Positions 30,478 to 39,797 of a stretch of 64,000 bases of DNA are shown piece after piece. This stretch comes from Acidobacteriaceae bacterium (lineage in GTDB: Bacteria; Acidobacteriota; Terriglobia; Terriglobales; Acidobacteriaceae). The position numbers were made by a program, and so were the translations under genes. The DNA lies in NCBI GenBank assembly GCA_030041045.1, contig JASHOQ010000131.1, positions 40,513 through 104,512 of the forward strand, written 5' to 3'. The first letter of the stretch is position 1. The number at the start of each line of letters is the position of its first letter. The notes below the pieces were generated by a model, which was given only the letters and a program-made list of their open reading frames with translations, was not told the origin of the DNA and ran no database searches.

Positions 30478-30774
30478 TCAAAGGCCAAGTGAGCGGCGCA
30501 ATTCCTTTAGGGCGACCGCTGCCGGTTTTGCTGGAGCCTTCTTCTTATCGTTCGCCTTCGACTTAGCAAGAGCCTGCATGAGCCGTCTGGCGTTTGCCGG
30601 TGAGCGCAGCAGGTGTGCGGTTTCGTCCAGGCCCGCGAGTTCATCGGCGGCGATAATGGCCACATCGCGCGCGCCGCGCCTCTTTACGACAATCACTTCG
30701 CGGTCGTCCACTGCGCGGTCGAGATACGACGCCAAATTCTCGCGGAGAGCCGTGTAGGTGGTTTCGATGGACAT
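30478..30774 (-). CDS. yefM: YefM/Phd-family antitoxin
   Basis: The 98-residue product starts at ATG 30774 (MSIETTYTALRENLASYLDR), the Phd/YefM DNA-binding fold. The typical segment DDREVIVVKRRGARDVAIIA follows, then LLRSPANARRLMQALA, which normally wraps the toxin. The C-terminal tail beyond this is a basic, Lys/Ala-rich extension of about 25 residues (KSKANDKKKAPAKPA) not usual for YefM. It should neutralise the YoeB toxin encoded downstream and repress the shared promoter through the palindrome at 30799-30815. The frame extends upstream, but the ATG at 30774 matches the family N-terminus. Confidence 0.92.
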   Translation of the reverse strand: MSIETTYTALRENLASYLDRAVDDREVIVVKRRGARDVAIIAADELAGLDETAHLLRSPANARRLMQALAKSKANDKKKAPAKPAAVALKELRRSLGL

Positions 30775-30795
30775 ATCCGAATCGCCTTCCAAAGT

Positions 30796-30825
30796 AAGGT
30801 ACAGGATTCCTGTACGGATTGTCAA
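30796..30825 (-). promoter_or_regulatory. Promoter and palindromic operator of yefM-yoeB
   Basis: On the minus strand TTGACA (30825-30820) and TACCTT (30801-30796) form a promoter with an 18-bp spacer. Between them, overlapping the -10, is the perfect palindrome GTACAGGATTCCTGTAC (30799-30815). E. coli YefM also recognises TGTAC-containing palindromes at its promoter, so autorepression by YefM and the YefM-YoeB complex is expected. The leader to the ATG is short, about 15 bases. Confidence 0.75.
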
Positions 30826-30988
30826 ATGCCGGCAGAACCGTGGCGAAGGCAATTGCCGGGATCGCCTGTGGTAGCCTGATTTGCATCGCAGTGACGATCT
30901 CTGCTTGATGCAAGTTTCATCCGGTCTCCCGTTCGACAATGCTCGCTTTGAACAGGCCCTGACCGTCCGTTCCTCGAGAGGACTCTTC

Positions 30989-33073
30989 ATGAAATCGCTT
31001 GGTGTTCTTCCTCTGCTGGCGCTGTGCGCGGCAAGTGCGTGGGCGCAGGCCCCCGCTCCCACGCAGTCTGACAGTGCGCCCACCGCCGAGCCGCCCGCCA
31101 TCAAGAGCTTCGATGTTTCCGCCATGGACCTGACGGCGGACCCGTGCACGGATTTCTACCAGTACGCCTGCGGCAACTGGATGAAGAACAACCCCATCCC
31201 TTCCGACCAGGTGGTTTGGCTGCGGTCGTTTTCTGAGTTGGACGAGCGCAACCGCTATCTGCTGTGGCAGGAGCTCGACGCCGCGGCGAAAGACCCGAAG
31301 ACGCCGCTCCAGAAGCAATATGGCGACTTTTATGCGGCCTGCATGGATACAGACACGGTGGAAAAACTGGGGCTGGCGCCCATCCGGAACTCGTGGTCCG
31401 AGATTGACCGGCTCAAGGACGTCAAGGGAATTCCCGCGCTCCTGAGCCGGCTCGACGACCAGGGAACGCCCGATGGCTTCTTCGGCTTCGACGTGCGCGT
31501 GGACGAAAAGGATTCGTCGAAACAGATTGCCAACCTGCGCCAAGGCGGGCTTTCGCTGCCCGACCGCGATTACTACATTGTGGACAACAGTCATTTCGCC
31601 ACCATCCGCGATGAATACGTGGCCCACATGAAGAAGATGTTCGCCCTTGCCGGCGATTCACCCGACCAGGCTGCGCGCGAGGCTGCGGCGGTGATGGAAA
31701 TCGAAACCGCGATGGCCAAGGCCTCCATGAGCCGCACCGATCTGCGCGATCCGGAGAAGCGCTACCACATCTACACGCTGGTGGAGCTCTCGAACCTTGC
31801 CCCCGACTTCGACTGGAACGTCTACTTCCACAGTGTCGGTATCGGACCTTTCGACACGCTCAACGTGGCCACGCCCGACTTCTTCAAGGCGCTGAACGGC
31901 CTGCTGGCGAGCGAGCCGCTCGAAGCGTGGAAGAGCTATCTGCGCTGGCATGTTCTGCACGGGCAGGCGGAGTATTTGCCCAAAGCATTCTTCGATGAGA
32001 ATTTCGACTTCTTTGAGCACACGCTGGGCGGCCAGCAGGAGCCGGAGCCGCGTTGGAAGCAATGCACCAGCCTGACCGATCGCGCTCTGGGCGAGGCTGT
32101 GGGCCAGGACTGGGTGAAGCAGAATTTTCCTCCCGCGGCCAAGGACAGCATGGACCGGCTCGTAGCCGCGCTGGAGACGGCTCTGAACCAGGACATCCAG
32201 TCTTTGCCGTGGATGAGCGACCAGACCAAGAAAGCCGCGGAGCAGAAGCTGGACATGATCCGCAATAAAATCGGTTATCCGGAGAAGTGGCGCGACTACT
32301 CGAGCGTGAAGGTGAGCCGTGCGGCGCTGATCGAGAACACCCATCACGCGGCTGTCTATGAGCGCGACTACAACTTCGCCAAGCTGGGCAAGCCCCCGGA
32401 CGAGAAAGAGTGGGAAATGTCGCCGCCCACGGTCAACGCATACTACAACCCACCGTACAACGACATCAACTTCCCGGCCGGCATTCTGCAGCCGCCGTTC
32501 TTCGACTTCAAGTCGGACCCGGCGGTGAACTTCGGCGGCATCGGCGTGGTCATCGGGCATGAGATGACGCATGGCTTCGACGATGAGGGGTCGAAATACG
32601 ACGGCAAAGGCAACCTGCGCGAGTGGCAGACGCCGGAGGACCGCAAGGCGTTTACCGAACGGACGGAATGCGTGGCCCACGAATACGACGGATTTCTGGC
32701 CGCCCCGGCCACGGCCGACGCGCCGGCGCAGTATCTCAACGGCCATCTCACGCTGGGCGAAAACACCGCCGACAATGGAGGCTTGCGCATCGCCTATCAG
32801 GCGCTGCTGGACACCCTGGCCCAGGAGGGCAAATCGATCGACGAAAAGATCGACGGCTTCACCGAGGCGCAGTGCTATTTCATCGGTTTTGCCCAGGTGT
32901 GGTGCCAGAACACCAAGGACGCGGCCGCCCGCCGCTACGCGATCATCGATCCCCATTCCCCGGGCAGATGGAGGGTGAATGGAACGGTCCAGAACTTCGA
33001 AAAGTTCGGCGAGGCCTTCGGCTGCACGAAAGGGCAGCCCATGTATCCGGTCAACTCGTGCCGCGTCTGGTAG
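30989..33073 (+). CDS. Secreted M13-family zinc metallopeptidase (neprilysin/PepO type)
   Basis: The 694-residue protein begins MKSLGVLPLLALCAASAWAQ, a clear signal peptide, and has no membrane anchor. The peptidase M13 N-terminal domain starts at DPCTDFYQYACGNWMKNNPI. The catalytic domain has the zinc motif VIGHEMTHGFDDEG, the second zinc-ligand motif GENTADNGGLRIA and the substrate-binding NAYYNP. The C-terminus, MYPVNSCRVW, is the family-typical ending. It should cleave peptides in the periplasm or outside the cell. The ATG at 30989 was chosen over an upstream in-frame ATG because it gives the signal peptide and has GAGAGGA in front. Confidence 0.95.
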   Translation: MKSLGVLPLLALCAASAWAQAPAPTQSDSAPTAEPPAIKSFDVSAMDLTADPCTDFYQYACGNWMKNNPIPSDQVVWLRSFSELDERNRYLLWQELDAAAKDPKTPLQKQYGDFYAACMDTDTVEKLGLAPIRNSWSEIDRLKDVKGIPALLSRLDDQGTPDGFFGFDVRVDEKDSSKQIANLRQGGLSLPDRDYYIVDNSHFATIRDEYVAHMKKMFALAGDSPDQAAREAAAVMEIETAMAKASMSRTDLRDPEKRYHIYTLVELSNLAPDFDWNVYFHSVGIGPFDTLNVATPDFFKALNGLLASEPLEAWKSYLRWHVLHGQAEYLPKAFFDENFDFFEHTLGGQQEPEPRWKQCTSLTDRALGEAVGQDWVKQNFPPAAKDSMDRLVAALETALNQDIQSLPWMSDQTKKAAEQKLDMIRNKIGYPEKWRDYSSVKVSRAALIENTHHAAVYERDYNFAKLGKPPDEKEWEMSPPTVNAYYNPPYNDINFPAGILQPPFFDFKSDPAVNFGGIGVVIGHEMTHGFDDEGSKYDGKGNLREWQTPEDRKAFTERTECVAHEYDGFLAAPATADAPAQYLNGHLTLGENTADNGGLRIAYQALLDTLAQEGKSIDEKIDGFTEAQCYFIGFAQVWCQNTKDAAARRYAIIDPHSPGRWRVNGTVQNFEKFGEAFGCTKGQPMYPVNSCRVW

Positions 33074-33401
33074 CGCGGCGTCTTCCCCGGGGCCGGGCCA
33101 AGCCGCGTCCCCGCGGCCTTCCTGCTATTTTTGTCGCCGGTCAGGTTGACTTTGGAGGCTTTCGCGCGTCCAAAATCGCGATCGTATCCTCAAGACATTC
33201 TCGAGCGCGGGCCGCATGACGCTCGCTTGCGCCGCCTCGAAAACACGGGTTGAACGCGTGCCCCGTTTCCGCAAGAGACTGGAAACTAGGCACAACCTAC
33301 CCCCGGCTTTTACAATGCAGCAGGGAACAAGTCCCAACCCAGCCGCTGCGCGGGAACGACCAAACCTGACGGCAGAAGCCGAACCAGGATGAAGGAATCG
33401 C
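33074..33401. other. 328-bp gene-free region with terminator-like hairpin and a promoter
   Basis: A short stem GCCGCG-TCCC-CGCGGC (33102-33117), followed by CTTCCTGCTATTTTT, may end the peptidase transcript. Near the right end, CCCGGCTTTTACAATG (about 33302-33317) contains a TACAAT box. The same 16-mer recurs before the third beta-propeller gene (36349-36364), so it is probably a promoter element for these paralogues. No good -35 hexamer is visible in either copy. Confidence 0.5.
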
Positions 33402-34814
33402 ATGAGGTTTAGGAAATTCGGCAAGGCAGTTCTGATCGGCGCCCTTTCGCTGGGTGTCGTTTTCGGCGTGACGTCTTGTGTGGAAAGCTATACAGTCGGC
33501 TACTTGTATGTGACCGGTACGGAAACCGCCGGGACCGACAACAACGGCATCGTCAGCGGATTCAAAATCGACCACAACACGGGCAGGCTGACGCGCATTA
33601 ACGGTCTTCCGGTTTCTTCGGGCGGCGCCAATCCCGTGCGCGCCGTGCTGGTTACCAGCAGCCGCTTTCTCTATGTGCTCAATCGCGGCGTGAACGCCGA
33701 GGGCAACGGAGACTGCACGACCACCGACCCCTGCACCGGCGCCAACATCACCGAATTCATCGTCGGCGGCAACGGCATCCTCACGCAGGAGGACCAGGCC
33801 TTCTATACCGAGGGCATCAATCCTTTCCGTCTCATCAGCGACGCCAGCGGAAGTTTCCTTCTTGCGCTCGACCACGACGCTCCCTCGAGCGCGGCCTGCC
33901 AGGCAGCCTTGGGCGGGTCTGTTACCTCCTGCGGGGACGTAACGGTTTTTGCCATCAATCAGACCACGGGACGCCTCAGCGTGGTGCAGAACGAGGCGGT
34001 GACCTCGGCCAACTGCCCCAGCGCCACGTTTCCCTGCCCCTTGACCTACTTCCCCGTTCCCGCCAATCCGGTCGATTTTGTCATGGCCGTCGGAGATTTG
34101 CTCACGTTGACCGCGGCAAATCCGCAAACCTCGTTCCCTTATTCCGGTGGAGGCATTGTATGGCCTTATGCGTATAGCTCCAGCAGCGGCCAGTTGACGA
34201 TAAGCATCAACAGCGCGCAGCCGCTCACCGATGGCGGTACGCCGAGCGGCCTGGTGGGCGAGGGCAACTCTATCATCAGCGCCGACGGCATCGTCTATGT
34301 GCTCGATAACGAGCCGGTCACGATCTCAAGCAGCGACAGCATCTTTACGGCTGGTACCTACCCCGGCGGCCAGATCCTGGCCTACTCCGTCACCTCCAAC
34401 GGAGCCTTGGACGCGGAGACCAGCGGCATCATTCCCGACGAATCCGATCTCTCCAATCCCATTCAGCTTTTGGTGGAGAAGACAGACAAGTACGTCTACG
34501 TTGCCAACCAGGGCAACAATACGACAGCCACCAACAATCCGAACAGCGGCATCGCCGCGTATTACATCGAATCCACCAACCCTTATCAATTGAACTTCGT
34601 CACCCCCGCGACGTTCGGCTCCGGTTCCGGTCCGCAATGCATTGTGGAGGATCCCTCCAGCCAGTTTATTTACGAAGCGAACCAATACGACTCCAGCATC
34701 ACCGGGCGCGTTCTCGACCCCACCTCAGGAAATCTCGACGCCATGCACGGCACGGAAACATGGTCGCTGCAGGGTCAGCCTACGTGGTGCCTGGTTGATG
34801 GGCGCACCGGTTAA
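33402..34814 (+). CDS. Beta-propeller lipoprotein, lactonase-like (paralogue 1 of 3)
   Basis: The 470-residue protein starts with a lipoprotein signal peptide (MRFRKFGKAVLIGALSLGVV, lipobox VTSC at Cys26). A repeated beta-propeller pattern follows. Blades carry YVTN-like or lactonase-like strands such as RFLYVLNRG, YVYVANQGNN and QFIYEANQYDSS, alternating with G.L/T..IN segments. The fold resembles the 6-phosphogluconolactonase/3-carboxymuconate cyclase superfamily. Such lipoproteins are common in acidobacteria and their substrates are unknown; catalysis should not be assumed. It has more insertions than its two downstream paralogues and includes several extra Cys (DPC, SCG, CPL). Confidence 0.78.
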   Translation: MRFRKFGKAVLIGALSLGVVFGVTSCVESYTVGYLYVTGTETAGTDNNGIVSGFKIDHNTGRLTRINGLPVSSGGANPVRAVLVTSSRFLYVLNRGVNAEGNGDCTTTDPCTGANITEFIVGGNGILTQEDQAFYTEGINPFRLISDASGSFLLALDHDAPSSAACQAALGGSVTSCGDVTVFAINQTTGRLSVVQNEAVTSANCPSATFPCPLTYFPVPANPVDFVMAVGDLLTLTAANPQTSFPYSGGGIVWPYAYSSSSGQLTISINSAQPLTDGGTPSGLVGEGNSIISADGIVYVLDNEPVTISSSDSIFTAGTYPGGQILAYSVTSNGALDAETSGIIPDESDLSNPIQLLVEKTDKYVYVANQGNNTTATNNPNSGIAAYYIESTNPYQLNFVTPATFGSGSGPQCIVEDPSSQFIYEANQYDSSITGRVLDPTSGNLDAMHGTETWSLQGQPTWCLVDGRTG

Positions 34815-35022
34815 AGCGGCGGCCTGGCGCGGTGGGCGGCATTGGTCGCACTTCCAGTTTGCCGCAGACAGCAAGGGGCGTCTGGGGAACTCGCGCCAGC
34901 GGCTCTGAATCGGCCCTGGCGGAAAGCGGAAGGGCGCGAACTACCTCAGACCCTCAGCATTCGGGATTCGCGTACCAACTGAATTTTTTTGAAGGGCTCA
35001 CCCTTCCAACGATCGGCGAAAG

Positions 35023-36318
35023 ATGCGCATGAAGTTCAACAAACCGAGTCAGCTTGGCCTGATTGCCGCAGCCAGCCTTCTGGCGGCGACGATGGTCACG
35101 GCCTGCTCCCAGCTCGACCAGACCCTCACCGTGGATTTTGTCTTTGTGGCCAGCTCCAAGGCAGCCGGTGCCAACAATTACGGCCTGATCGACGTCTTCG
35201 AAATCAACTCGGAATCGGGCAAGATGCGCCACATTCCCGCTTCGCCGTTTCCTTCCGGCGGACGCGATCCCGTCTCCGAAGCCGTCTCTGCCGATTTCGG
35301 GAGCCTCTTTGTGGCCAACCAGGACGACAACAGCATCGTCCAGTTTGTCATCGGCACCGACGGCAAGCTTTACCCTTTCAACACCGTGAACACGCCGGGG
35401 ATATTTCCCGTCGTCATCGCCGCAGACAAAGCGAATCTGTTTGTGGTGGACACCTATCAGCCGCTGGCGATTTGTTCCATCGCCGATCCGTGCTCCGGCT
35501 CGATCGGCGTCTTTCCCCTCACCGCGGCCACCAGCACCACGCCCGCCACCATCGGCGCGCCGGCCACCAACCCGGCCATCAGCGCCAACTATTGGCCCAT
35601 CGAGATCGCCGGTTCGAGCGACATACTTGTGCCTACGGCCATTCAGATCGCTTCCGGCTCCAACGACGGCTCCAATGTCTATGTCTACGTCACCGCGTAC
35701 GACTCTTCGGTGTTGCCGACCGCCGGCTATGTCTTCGGCTTCCAGGTGGGCTCGGGCGGCGTCCTCACCGCGCTGCCCGGTTCACCCTACCCCGCCGGCA
35801 CGCAGCCTTCGGCAATCGCCGCCGACTCGACCGGATCCTATCTCTACGTGACCGATATTGCCAACGCCGATGTGCTCGGCTACTCCATCGCCTCTTCGAG
35901 CGCCACGAATCCCGGCGCCCTGGCTACGTTGAGCGGAAGCCCGTTTCCGGCCGGCAATCAACCCTCCGCCATCGTGGTCGACCCCGCCTATCCCTACGTC
36001 TACGTGGTCAACTCTCTTGACTCCACCATCGAGGCTTATTCGATTTCCAGCGGGGAACTCACGTTTTTGGGCGGTTCCTCCACGCCCGTCATCTACGCCA
36101 CCGGAATCCAGCCGGTTGCCGTGGGCATCGATCCCTCGACGGAACGGTTCATCTTTACTGCCAATTTTCTCAGCAACACGGTGTCTGGATTTGAGTTGAG
36201 CCCTGCGGAAGGAAACCTGGTGGAGTCGCAGTTTTCTCCTTTCCCTTCCGACGCACAGCCCACGGCGGTCGCAGCCATTCCGCACAACGGCACCGGAGCA
36301 GGCGTGGAGCCGCAGTAG
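35023..36318 (+). CDS. Beta-propeller lipoprotein, lactonase-like (paralogue 2 of 3)
   Basis: The 431-residue protein begins MRMKFNKPSQLGLIAAASLL, with lipobox VTAC at Cys28, so it is anchored by lipid. At least six propeller blades are visible as repeats of the form YLYVTD or YVYVVNSLDSTIEAY, each preceded by P.AI..D. GSLFVANQDDNSIVQFVIG, GSYLYVTDIANADVLGYSI and ERFIFTANFLSNTVSGFEL are equivalent positions. It is closely similar to paralogue 3, with the shared ending P.PT.V.AIPHGN/PHNG. The pair DPCSGS recalls DPCTGA in paralogue 1. There is no catalytic signature to distinguish a lactonase from a structural or binding propeller. Confidence 0.8.
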   Translation: MRMKFNKPSQLGLIAAASLLAATMVTACSQLDQTLTVDFVFVASSKAAGANNYGLIDVFEINSESGKMRHIPASPFPSGGRDPVSEAVSADFGSLFVANQDDNSIVQFVIGTDGKLYPFNTVNTPGIFPVVIAADKANLFVVDTYQPLAICSIADPCSGSIGVFPLTAATSTTPATIGAPATNPAISANYWPIEIAGSSDILVPTAIQIASGSNDGSNVYVYVTAYDSSVLPTAGYVFGFQVGSGGVLTALPGSPYPAGTQPSAIAADSTGSYLYVTDIANADVLGYSIASSSATNPGALATLSGSPFPAGNQPSAIVVDPAYPYVYVVNSLDSTIEAYSISSGELTFLGGSSTPVIYATGIQPVAVGIDPSTERFIFTANFLSNTVSGFELSPAEGNLVESQFSPFPSDAQPTAVAAIPHNGTGAGVEPQ

Positions 36319-36348
36319 AGGAGCGCATCATCGTAGCAACATCCCGTA

Positions 36349-36364
36349 CCCGGCTTTTACAATG
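36349..36364 (+). promoter_or_regulatory. Conserved upstream element shared by two propeller genes
   Basis: CCCGGCTTTTACAATG occurs here and at about 33302-33317, in front of paralogues 3 and 1. It contains a near-consensus -10 box (TACAAT), about 75 to 90 bp before each ATG. The flanking bases differ, so the conservation looks functional, probably a shared promoter core. Confidence 0.5.
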
Positions 36365-36433
36365 GCTACGGGCAAACGACAACCGAGGATTTCCGGGGGT
36401 CCGAAGCAGATGGGCCCGCAACAAAGGAAGCGC

Positions 36434-37642
36434 ATGAAGTTCAGCAAATGGAGCCACATCGTTCTGGTCTCGACCATCGGCCTGATGCTGGCCCTCTACC
36501 TGACTGGCTGCTATATCGTCACCATCGATTATGTCTTCGTCGCGACCTCTTCGGGCCAAGGGAACAGCGCCGGCGAAATCTATACCTACGCGGCCGATGC
36601 CGAATCCGGCGCGCTGCGCAGCGGTCCGGCGGCCGTCTCTTCGGGCGGAAACTCGCCCGTCGCCTTGGCCGTTACCGCGGACTACTACAATCTCTACGTC
36701 GCCAACCAGGGCAGCGACTCGGTGGTGCATTTCGCCATTGCCGACAACGGCGTGCTGACCCAAAAAGATTCCGTGACCACCGCCGCGCCTCCCGTTGCGG
36801 TCTACGCGAATTCAGCCGGGACCTATCTCTATGTGCTCACGGGAACGACCACGGCAACGCTGACCGAATACTCGTTGAGCTCAGGCGTCATCGGCAGCAT
36901 GGTCACGCAGCAGACGCTCACCCTTCCCGGTTATCCCAACGACCTGATTGTTCCCACGGGCGTGACCGTTCTGCCCAACAGCAATGCCGTGTACGTGGCG
37001 GTTTACGATCAGTCGGCCTACAATCCCGGCGGCGTGACCACCAGCAATGCCAATCCCGGTTGGGTCTTCGGCTTGACCGTTGGCTCCGGCGGCGCGTTGG
37101 CAGCCACGAGCGGCAGCCCCTACGAGGCGGGCGTCAAGCCGAGCGCGCTCGCGCCCGATCCCACCGATCGCTTCGTCTATGTCACTGACTACGCCTCCAA
37201 CGAGCTGATCGGCTATACCGTACAGGAAAACGATCAGCTCGACTTCATGGTGAATGGTCCATTCAAGACCGGAAACGAGCCTTCGAGCGTGGTCGTCGAT
37301 CCCAGGGGCATTTTCATCTACGTCAGCAATGCGCTCGATTCCGACGTCTCCGCCTATAACATCGCTTTGGCCAGTGGCACTCCCTCGGCGGTGGTGAGCG
37401 CCACCAGCGCTCAGGCTTACAGCACCGACACGCAGCCGGTCTCGATCACCATCGAACCCTCTCTCGGCCGTTACGTGTACACGGCCAACTATCTCGGCAG
37501 CACCGTTTCCGGTTTCCGCCTCAACCCCAAAACCGGCGTTCTCACCGCGACCCAGGCCACGCCTTACCCCACGGGCGATAATCCCACGGCGGTCATCGCC
37601 GTGCCGCACGGCAACCACGCGGTGCAAACGGTTTCGCCGTAA
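36434..37642 (+). CDS. Beta-propeller lipoprotein, lactonase-like (paralogue 3 of 3)
   Basis: The 402-residue protein begins MKFSKWSHIVLVSTIGLMLA, with lipobox LTGC at Cys26. Propeller strands recur as YNLYVANQGSDSVVHFAI, TYLYVLTGTTTATLTEYSL, RFVYVTDYASNELIGYTV and RYVYTANYLGSTVSGFRL. It shares the C-terminal PYPTGDNPTAVIAVPHGN block with paralogue 2. The ATG at 36434 has AAGGAAG in front and yields the lipoprotein signal; an upstream in-frame ATG at 36362 overlaps the promoter element and is rejected. Membrane-anchored, periplasmic or outer-membrane lipoprotein; function unknown. Confidence 0.82.
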   Translation: MKFSKWSHIVLVSTIGLMLALYLTGCYIVTIDYVFVATSSGQGNSAGEIYTYAADAESGALRSGPAAVSSGGNSPVALAVTADYYNLYVANQGSDSVVHFAIADNGVLTQKDSVTTAAPPVAVYANSAGTYLYVLTGTTTATLTEYSLSSGVIGSMVTQQTLTLPGYPNDLIVPTGVTVLPNSNAVYVAVYDQSAYNPGGVTTSNANPGWVFGLTVGSGGALAATSGSPYEAGVKPSALAPDPTDRFVYVTDYASNELIGYTVQENDQLDFMVNGPFKTGNEPSSVVVDPRGIFIYVSNALDSDVSAYNIALASGTPSAVVSATSAQAYSTDTQPVSITIEPSLGRYVYTANYLGSTVSGFRLNPKTGVLTATQATPYPTGDNPTAVIAVPHGNHAVQTVSP

Positions 37643-37672
37643 CTGCACCATTGTTTCAGAGAGCAGGAGAAA

Positions 37673-37699
37673 GCCCGGCTGCTGTGGCCGGGCGTTTTC
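37673..37699 (+). terminator. Rho-independent terminator after the propeller gene cluster
   Basis: GCCCGGC (37673-37679) pairs perfectly with GCCGGGC (37687-37693) around a 7-base loop and is followed by GTTTTCTCG. It lies 30 bp after the stop of the third propeller gene. Confidence 0.75.
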
Positions 37700-37877
37700 T
37701 CGTCCTCGAACTTACAGCATTTTCGGATTGGCTGCGGTCCGAATGCGCACTCCCAAGCGGCTTTTTCCTCAAGCCGGGGCCCTCCAGCGACAGGTCTTCG
37801 CCGCCGGGGTGGAAGAAAAAGCCGCCTTGCAACACTCTCCAGAAGTCTTCAAGTATTCCGCAAGCGTTCAGGCTTTC

Positions 37878-38972
37878 TCACTTCCACACGCTCATCCACT
37901 TGCGCAATTGCCGCTGCGCCGGTTTCTCCACGAAGTGCAGCGCCAGCAGGGCCATCGTAATCAACAGGGCGTAGCTGATCCAGGGGTCGAATCGGGTCAG
38001 GTTCAGCCGATTCAAAATGTGCGAATTGTGGATCAGGTTCCAAAGGTTGAAGTGGAGCAGGTATAGGCAGTAACTGGCTTCGCCGATGAACACCAGCGGC
38101 CGCCAGCCAAAGACTGACGCCAACCAGTTGTTTCCCGCCAGACCCAGGATCATGCATCCGAAAAACGGCATGAAAAAACCGTCGTGAAGAAGCGCGTAGG
38201 GGAAATGGCTGGCAAGCGTAAGAATCGTAAACGTCGAAAGAAATCCGAAGCCGCCCAGGAATGTCCGTAACCGGCTCCCGCGCTCGATGAACTCATCCAC
38301 GCTGGCCAGCAGCACGCCGAAGATGAAACTGCACAGGTGCGGCAGGGGCGTGTACTTAAGCGCCTGCAGCCACGGGCCCCAGCTCCAGCGGTCAGGATGC
38401 GCGATTCCGTCGGGATTGAAGATCACATACAAGGTTCCCGGCACCAGGCCCAGCATCCATACGCCGAACATCTTGGCGAGATGGAAGTTGATCCGTTCCG
38501 GGCGTTTCCACCGCGCCATCCAGGGAAAAAGGACGTAATAAAACGACTCGGCCGACATCGTCCATGCCGGGGTGTTGAGAAAGGTCGCGATCTCCGGCAC
38601 CCATCCCTGCAACAGCAGAGGCGACAGAACCATGCCCCACCAGAACATGCGGTGCGAGTGCACGCTGTATTCGATGGGCGCAACCTGCCAGCTCAACAAC
38701 AGGCTGAGCAGGTAAATGGGATAAAGCCGCGTGAACCGCGCCTCCCAGAAGCGCACCTTGTCCAGCTCGCCGCTTCGCGCCTTGGCGGCGTAATTGTAAG
38801 CGAGCACGTAGCCCGAGAGCAGGATGAAAAAGCTGACCGAGACAAAGCCCGCGTTAACCACGGGCGCCAGAATCCCGAACCATGCCGGGTTGGAGAAATG
38901 GAACAGGACGATATTGATGGCGGCAAAGCAGCGCAGGCCCGTCAAGGCTTCCAACCGTGCTGGCTTGCGCAT
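37878..38972 (-). CDS. Acyltransferase 3 family integral membrane protein (OafA-like)
   Basis: This membrane protein of about 364 residues has roughly ten hydrophobic helices and the acyltransferase_3 signature: RLEALTGLRCFAAINIVLFH near the N-terminus with the conserved His, then VSFFILLSGYVLAYNY, and RFTRLYPIYLLSLL with the Arg-rich RxxR(L)YP block. Members add O-acetyl or other acyl groups to cell-surface sugars or lipids. No polysaccharide genes lie beside it, so the acceptor is unknown. The start is uncertain: ATG at 38972 (MRKPARLEAL) is given, and an in-frame TTG at 39026 is an alternative with no better ribosome binding site. Confidence 0.88.
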   Translation of the reverse strand: MRKPARLEALTGLRCFAAINIVLFHFSNPAWFGILAPVVNAGFVSVSFFILLSGYVLAYNYAAKARSGELDKVRFWEARFTRLYPIYLLSLLLSWQVAPIEYSVHSHRMFWWGMVLSPLLLQGWVPEIATFLNTPAWTMSAESFYYVLFPWMARWKRPERINFHLAKMFGVWMLGLVPGTLYVIFNPDGIAHPDRWSWGPWLQALKYTPLPHLCSFIFGVLLASVDEFIERGSRLRTFLGGFGFLSTFTILTLASHFPYALLHDGFFMPFFGCMILGLAGNNWLASVFGWRPLVFIGEASYCLYLLHFNLWNLIHNSHILNRLNLTRFDPWISYALLITMALLALHFVEKPAQRQLRKWMSVWK

Positions 38973-39086
38973 CTCCACAGACTTATTGGACGTCCCCGCG
39001 CGCTGGCGTTTCAAAACTTCGGGCAAGCAATTGGCTGTGCAATCGAAGCAGATGCGGATTTCAGAAAGGGGAAAGCAGCAACGGTG

Positions 39087-39797
39087 TCAGGCCGTCACCA
39101 GCGTTCCCACTTTTTCTCCCAGCACCACGCTGCGGATATTTCCGGGCTGGTTCATATTGAAGACAATCATGGGCAGGGAGTTGTCTTTGCATAGGCTTAC
39201 AGCGGTCGTATCCATCACTTTGAGACCCTGCTTGATGATCTCCATGTAGGTGATTTCATCGTACTTTACGGCGTCCTTTACCAGGACCGGATCGGCGCTG
39301 TAGACGCCTTCCACCTTGGTTCCTTTCAGCAGCACATCGGCCTTGATCTCCATGGCGCGCAGGCTGGCGGCGGTGTCAGTGGAAAAGAACGGGTTGCCGA
39401 TGCCGGCGGCGAAGATCACCACCCGGCCCTTTTCGAGATGCCGCACGGCGCGCCGGCGGATGTATGGCTCGGCTACCTGGTTCATGAAGACGGCCGTCAT
39501 CACCCGGCACTGCACACCGCGTTTTTCCAGTGCATCCTGCAGAGCCAGAGCATTGATGACCGTGGAAAGCATGCCCATGTTGTCGGCGGTCACCCGGTCC
39601 ATCTCCCGGGCTTGGTCGGCCACGCCGCGAAAGAAGTTTCCCCCTCCCACGACCACGCCCACTTCCACCCCCAGCGCGTGAATCTCGGACAGTTCGCCGG
39701 TAATTTCGGATATGCGGTCGGCGTCCAGGCCAAAACCGCGTGCGCCCGCCAGGGCTTCGCCCGATAGCTTGAGAACAATCCGCTTGTACATGCCCAT
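39087..39797 (-). CDS. pyrH: Uridylate (UMP) kinase
   Basis: The 236-residue protein phosphorylates UMP to UDP. Amino-acid-kinase-fold motifs of PyrH are complete: [77 protein letters not shown] and [20 protein letters not shown]. The ATG at 39797 or the ATG two codons later may be used. In most bacteria pyrH sits in rpsB-tsf-pyrH-frr; here neither tsf nor frr is adjacent. 483 bp of gene-free DNA lie upstream and the acyltransferase gene lies downstream. Confidence 0.98.
   Translation of the reverse strand: MGMYKRIVLKLSGEALAGARGFGLDADRISEITGELSEIHALGVEVGVVVGGGNFFRGVADQAREMDRVTADNMGMLSTVINALALQDALEKRGVQCRVMTAVFMNQVAEPYIRRRAVRHLEKGRVVIFAAGIGNPFFSTDTAASLRAMEIKADVLLKGTKVEGVYSADPVLVKDAVKYDEITYMEIIKQGLKVMDTTAVSLCKDNSLPMIVFNMNQPGNIRSVVLGEKVGTLVTA

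Noticed and set aside
30327..30566. 79-codon plus-strand frame in the yefM-yoeB spacer
   Set aside because: It overlaps the yefM 3' end on the other strand and has no recognisable domain.
30775..31149. N-terminal extension of the antitoxin frame
   Set aside because: It runs across the promoter palindrome and the start of the M13 peptidase gene; the ATG at 30774 matches the YefM N-terminus.
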